From Hyphomicrobiales bacterium (GTDB taxonomy: Bacteria; Pseudomonadota; Alphaproteobacteria; Rhizobiales; Rhizobiaceae), in NCBI GenBank assembly GCA_900472625.1, contig UCIT01000099.1:1-52679 (forward strand): a stretch of 52,679 nucleotides of DNA. The letters run 5' to 3'. The notes under the pieces were generated by a model. The model did no database searches. It saw only the letters and a program-made list of their open reading frames with translations, and was not told the DNA's origin. Positions 51,996-52,679 of this stretch are shown here, in pieces. The position numbers and the translations under genes were made by a program. How positions within the stretch are numbered: the first letter of the stretch is position 1; the number at the start of each line of letters is the position of its first letter.

Positions 51996-52679
51996 TCAGA
52001 GCGAGTCGATCGCTTCGCGCATCTGGCGTACGATGGCCGCATCCGTGCGGTTGGCGGATGGCGCCTCGAAGCCGAAGGCGACGGCACGAGGATCGACATC
52101 CGTCACCGGCGAACTGCAGGATCCGTGAATCTCGCGCGCGCCCGTCGCCCGCAGGATCTGCAGTGCGTTTGCCGGACGGACGCCGCTGCCCGGCATGATC
52201 GAGATGCGGCCGGCCGCCTTTTTCGACAGTCGCGCCAGCGTCTCCAGCCCGTCGATCGCTTTCGGAATGCAGCCAGATGTCAGGATACGCTCGCAGCCGA
52301 GTTCGACGGCCTGTTCCAGAGCGGCATCCGGATCGGGCACCAGATCGAAGGCGCGGTGGAGCGTCGAGCCGAGGCCGGATGCGTGGGCCTTCAGTCGATG
52401 CAACAGCGGCATGTCGAGCGTGCCGTCGGCGCGATTGGCACCGATGACGACACCGGCGAGGCCGAATGCCCTGACCGCATCGATATCGGCCATCATCGCC
52501 GCTTCATCGCCGGCGTCGAATATAAATGGCCCCGCATGCGGGCGGATCATCGCGTAAACCGGAATGGGGGCTGCGGCGGCGGCCTTCATCATGCCGGCAA
52601 CGGGGGTCAAGCCACCGACCTCCAGCGCGGAGCAGAGCTCGATGCGATCGGCACCGCCCTCGATCGCATCGAGCTCTGC
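51996..52679 (-). CDS. cutC: Copper homeostasis protein CutC (5' end outside window)
   Basis: The minus frame is open to the right edge. The coding part beyond the first ATG at 52610 reads ELDAIEGGADRIELCSALEVGGLTPVAGMMKAA, an expected CutC N-terminus that continues outside. Then come PVYAMIRPHAGPF, VVIGANRADG, HRAFDLVPD, ILTSGCIPKA and IMPGSGVRPANA. Family members have a TIM-barrel fold; a copper role is suggested but not firmly settled. Convergent with the dehydrogenase gene, 6 bases apart. Confidence 0.93.
   Translation of the reverse strand, partial: AELDAIEGGADRIELCSALEVGGLTPVAGMMKAAAAAPIPVYAMIRPHAGPFIFDAGDEAAMMADIDAVRAFGLAGVVIGANRADGTLDMPLLHRLKAHASGLGSTLHRAFDLVPDPDAALEQAVELGCERILTSGCIPKAIDGLETLARLSKKAAGRISIMPGSGVRPANALQILRATGAREIHGSCSSPVTDVDPRAVAFGFEAPSANRTDAAIVRQMREAIDSL

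Overview
This window comes from the chromosome of an alphaproteobacterium of the Rhizobiaceae (Rhizobium/Agrobacterium/Sinorhizobium type). Evidence seen directly includes gcrA, a SAM-II riboswitch before metZ, the order dcd-metZ-apaG-hslO-argF-argD-gcrA-phoB-phoU-pstB-pstA-pstC-pstS-phoR-ppk2 (which I recall as the order on rhizobial chromosomes), high GC and rhizobial protein signatures.

Bases 1 to about 15,940 are one end of a temperate phage or phage-like element integrated at a tRNA-Gly(CCC) gene; the left end lies outside the window. A CI-type repressor with an S24 peptidase domain (5351-6118) faces a Cro-like gene (70 aa). Leftward from Cro run a CII-like regulator, a small protein, a ParB/MT-A70 methyltransferase fusion, a PP-loop PAPS-reductase-like protein, a winged-helix replication-type protein and a NusG paralogue cut by the window edge. 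Rightward from a promoter near 6545 runs a tight series of about twenty mostly overlapping small genes, including a second beta clamp (DnaN), a DUF1643 protein, a MazG-like protein and a Tat-signal-like protein. It ends with a tyrosine recombinase next to the tRNA gene.

From 16 to 23.4 kb lie housekeeping genes: dCTP deaminase, metZ under a SAM-II riboswitch with overlapping alternative hairpins, apaG, the leftward argD-argF-hslO unit, and gcrA behind a promoter crowded with GANTC sites. From 23.5 to 32.3 kb is the phosphate module, phoR and pstSCAB-phoU-phoB on the minus strand with a three-repeat Pho box before pstS, then a divergent ppk2. From 32.3 to 38.3 kb are a single-span membrane protein, a nitronate monooxygenase-like gene, tRNA-Thr(CGT), two small unknown genes, an unusually long orphan flagellin and a possible 38-aa membrane peptide behind a 12-bp stem-loop. 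A MexEF-type RND pump follows (38.5-42.8 kb).

From 42.8 to 52.0 kb is a sugar locus: a GntR/FCD regulator, UxaA-family dehydratase, aldo/keto reductase, FucU-type mutarotase, a ribose-type ABC importer and an LgoD-like zinc dehydrogenase. The mutarotase, dehydrogenase, dehydratase and second dehydrogenase suggest non-phosphorylated oxidation of L-fucose or L-galactose (inference). A near-identical AT-rich motif before both transcription units is a candidate operator for the GntR protein. A 5'-truncated cutC gene closes the window.
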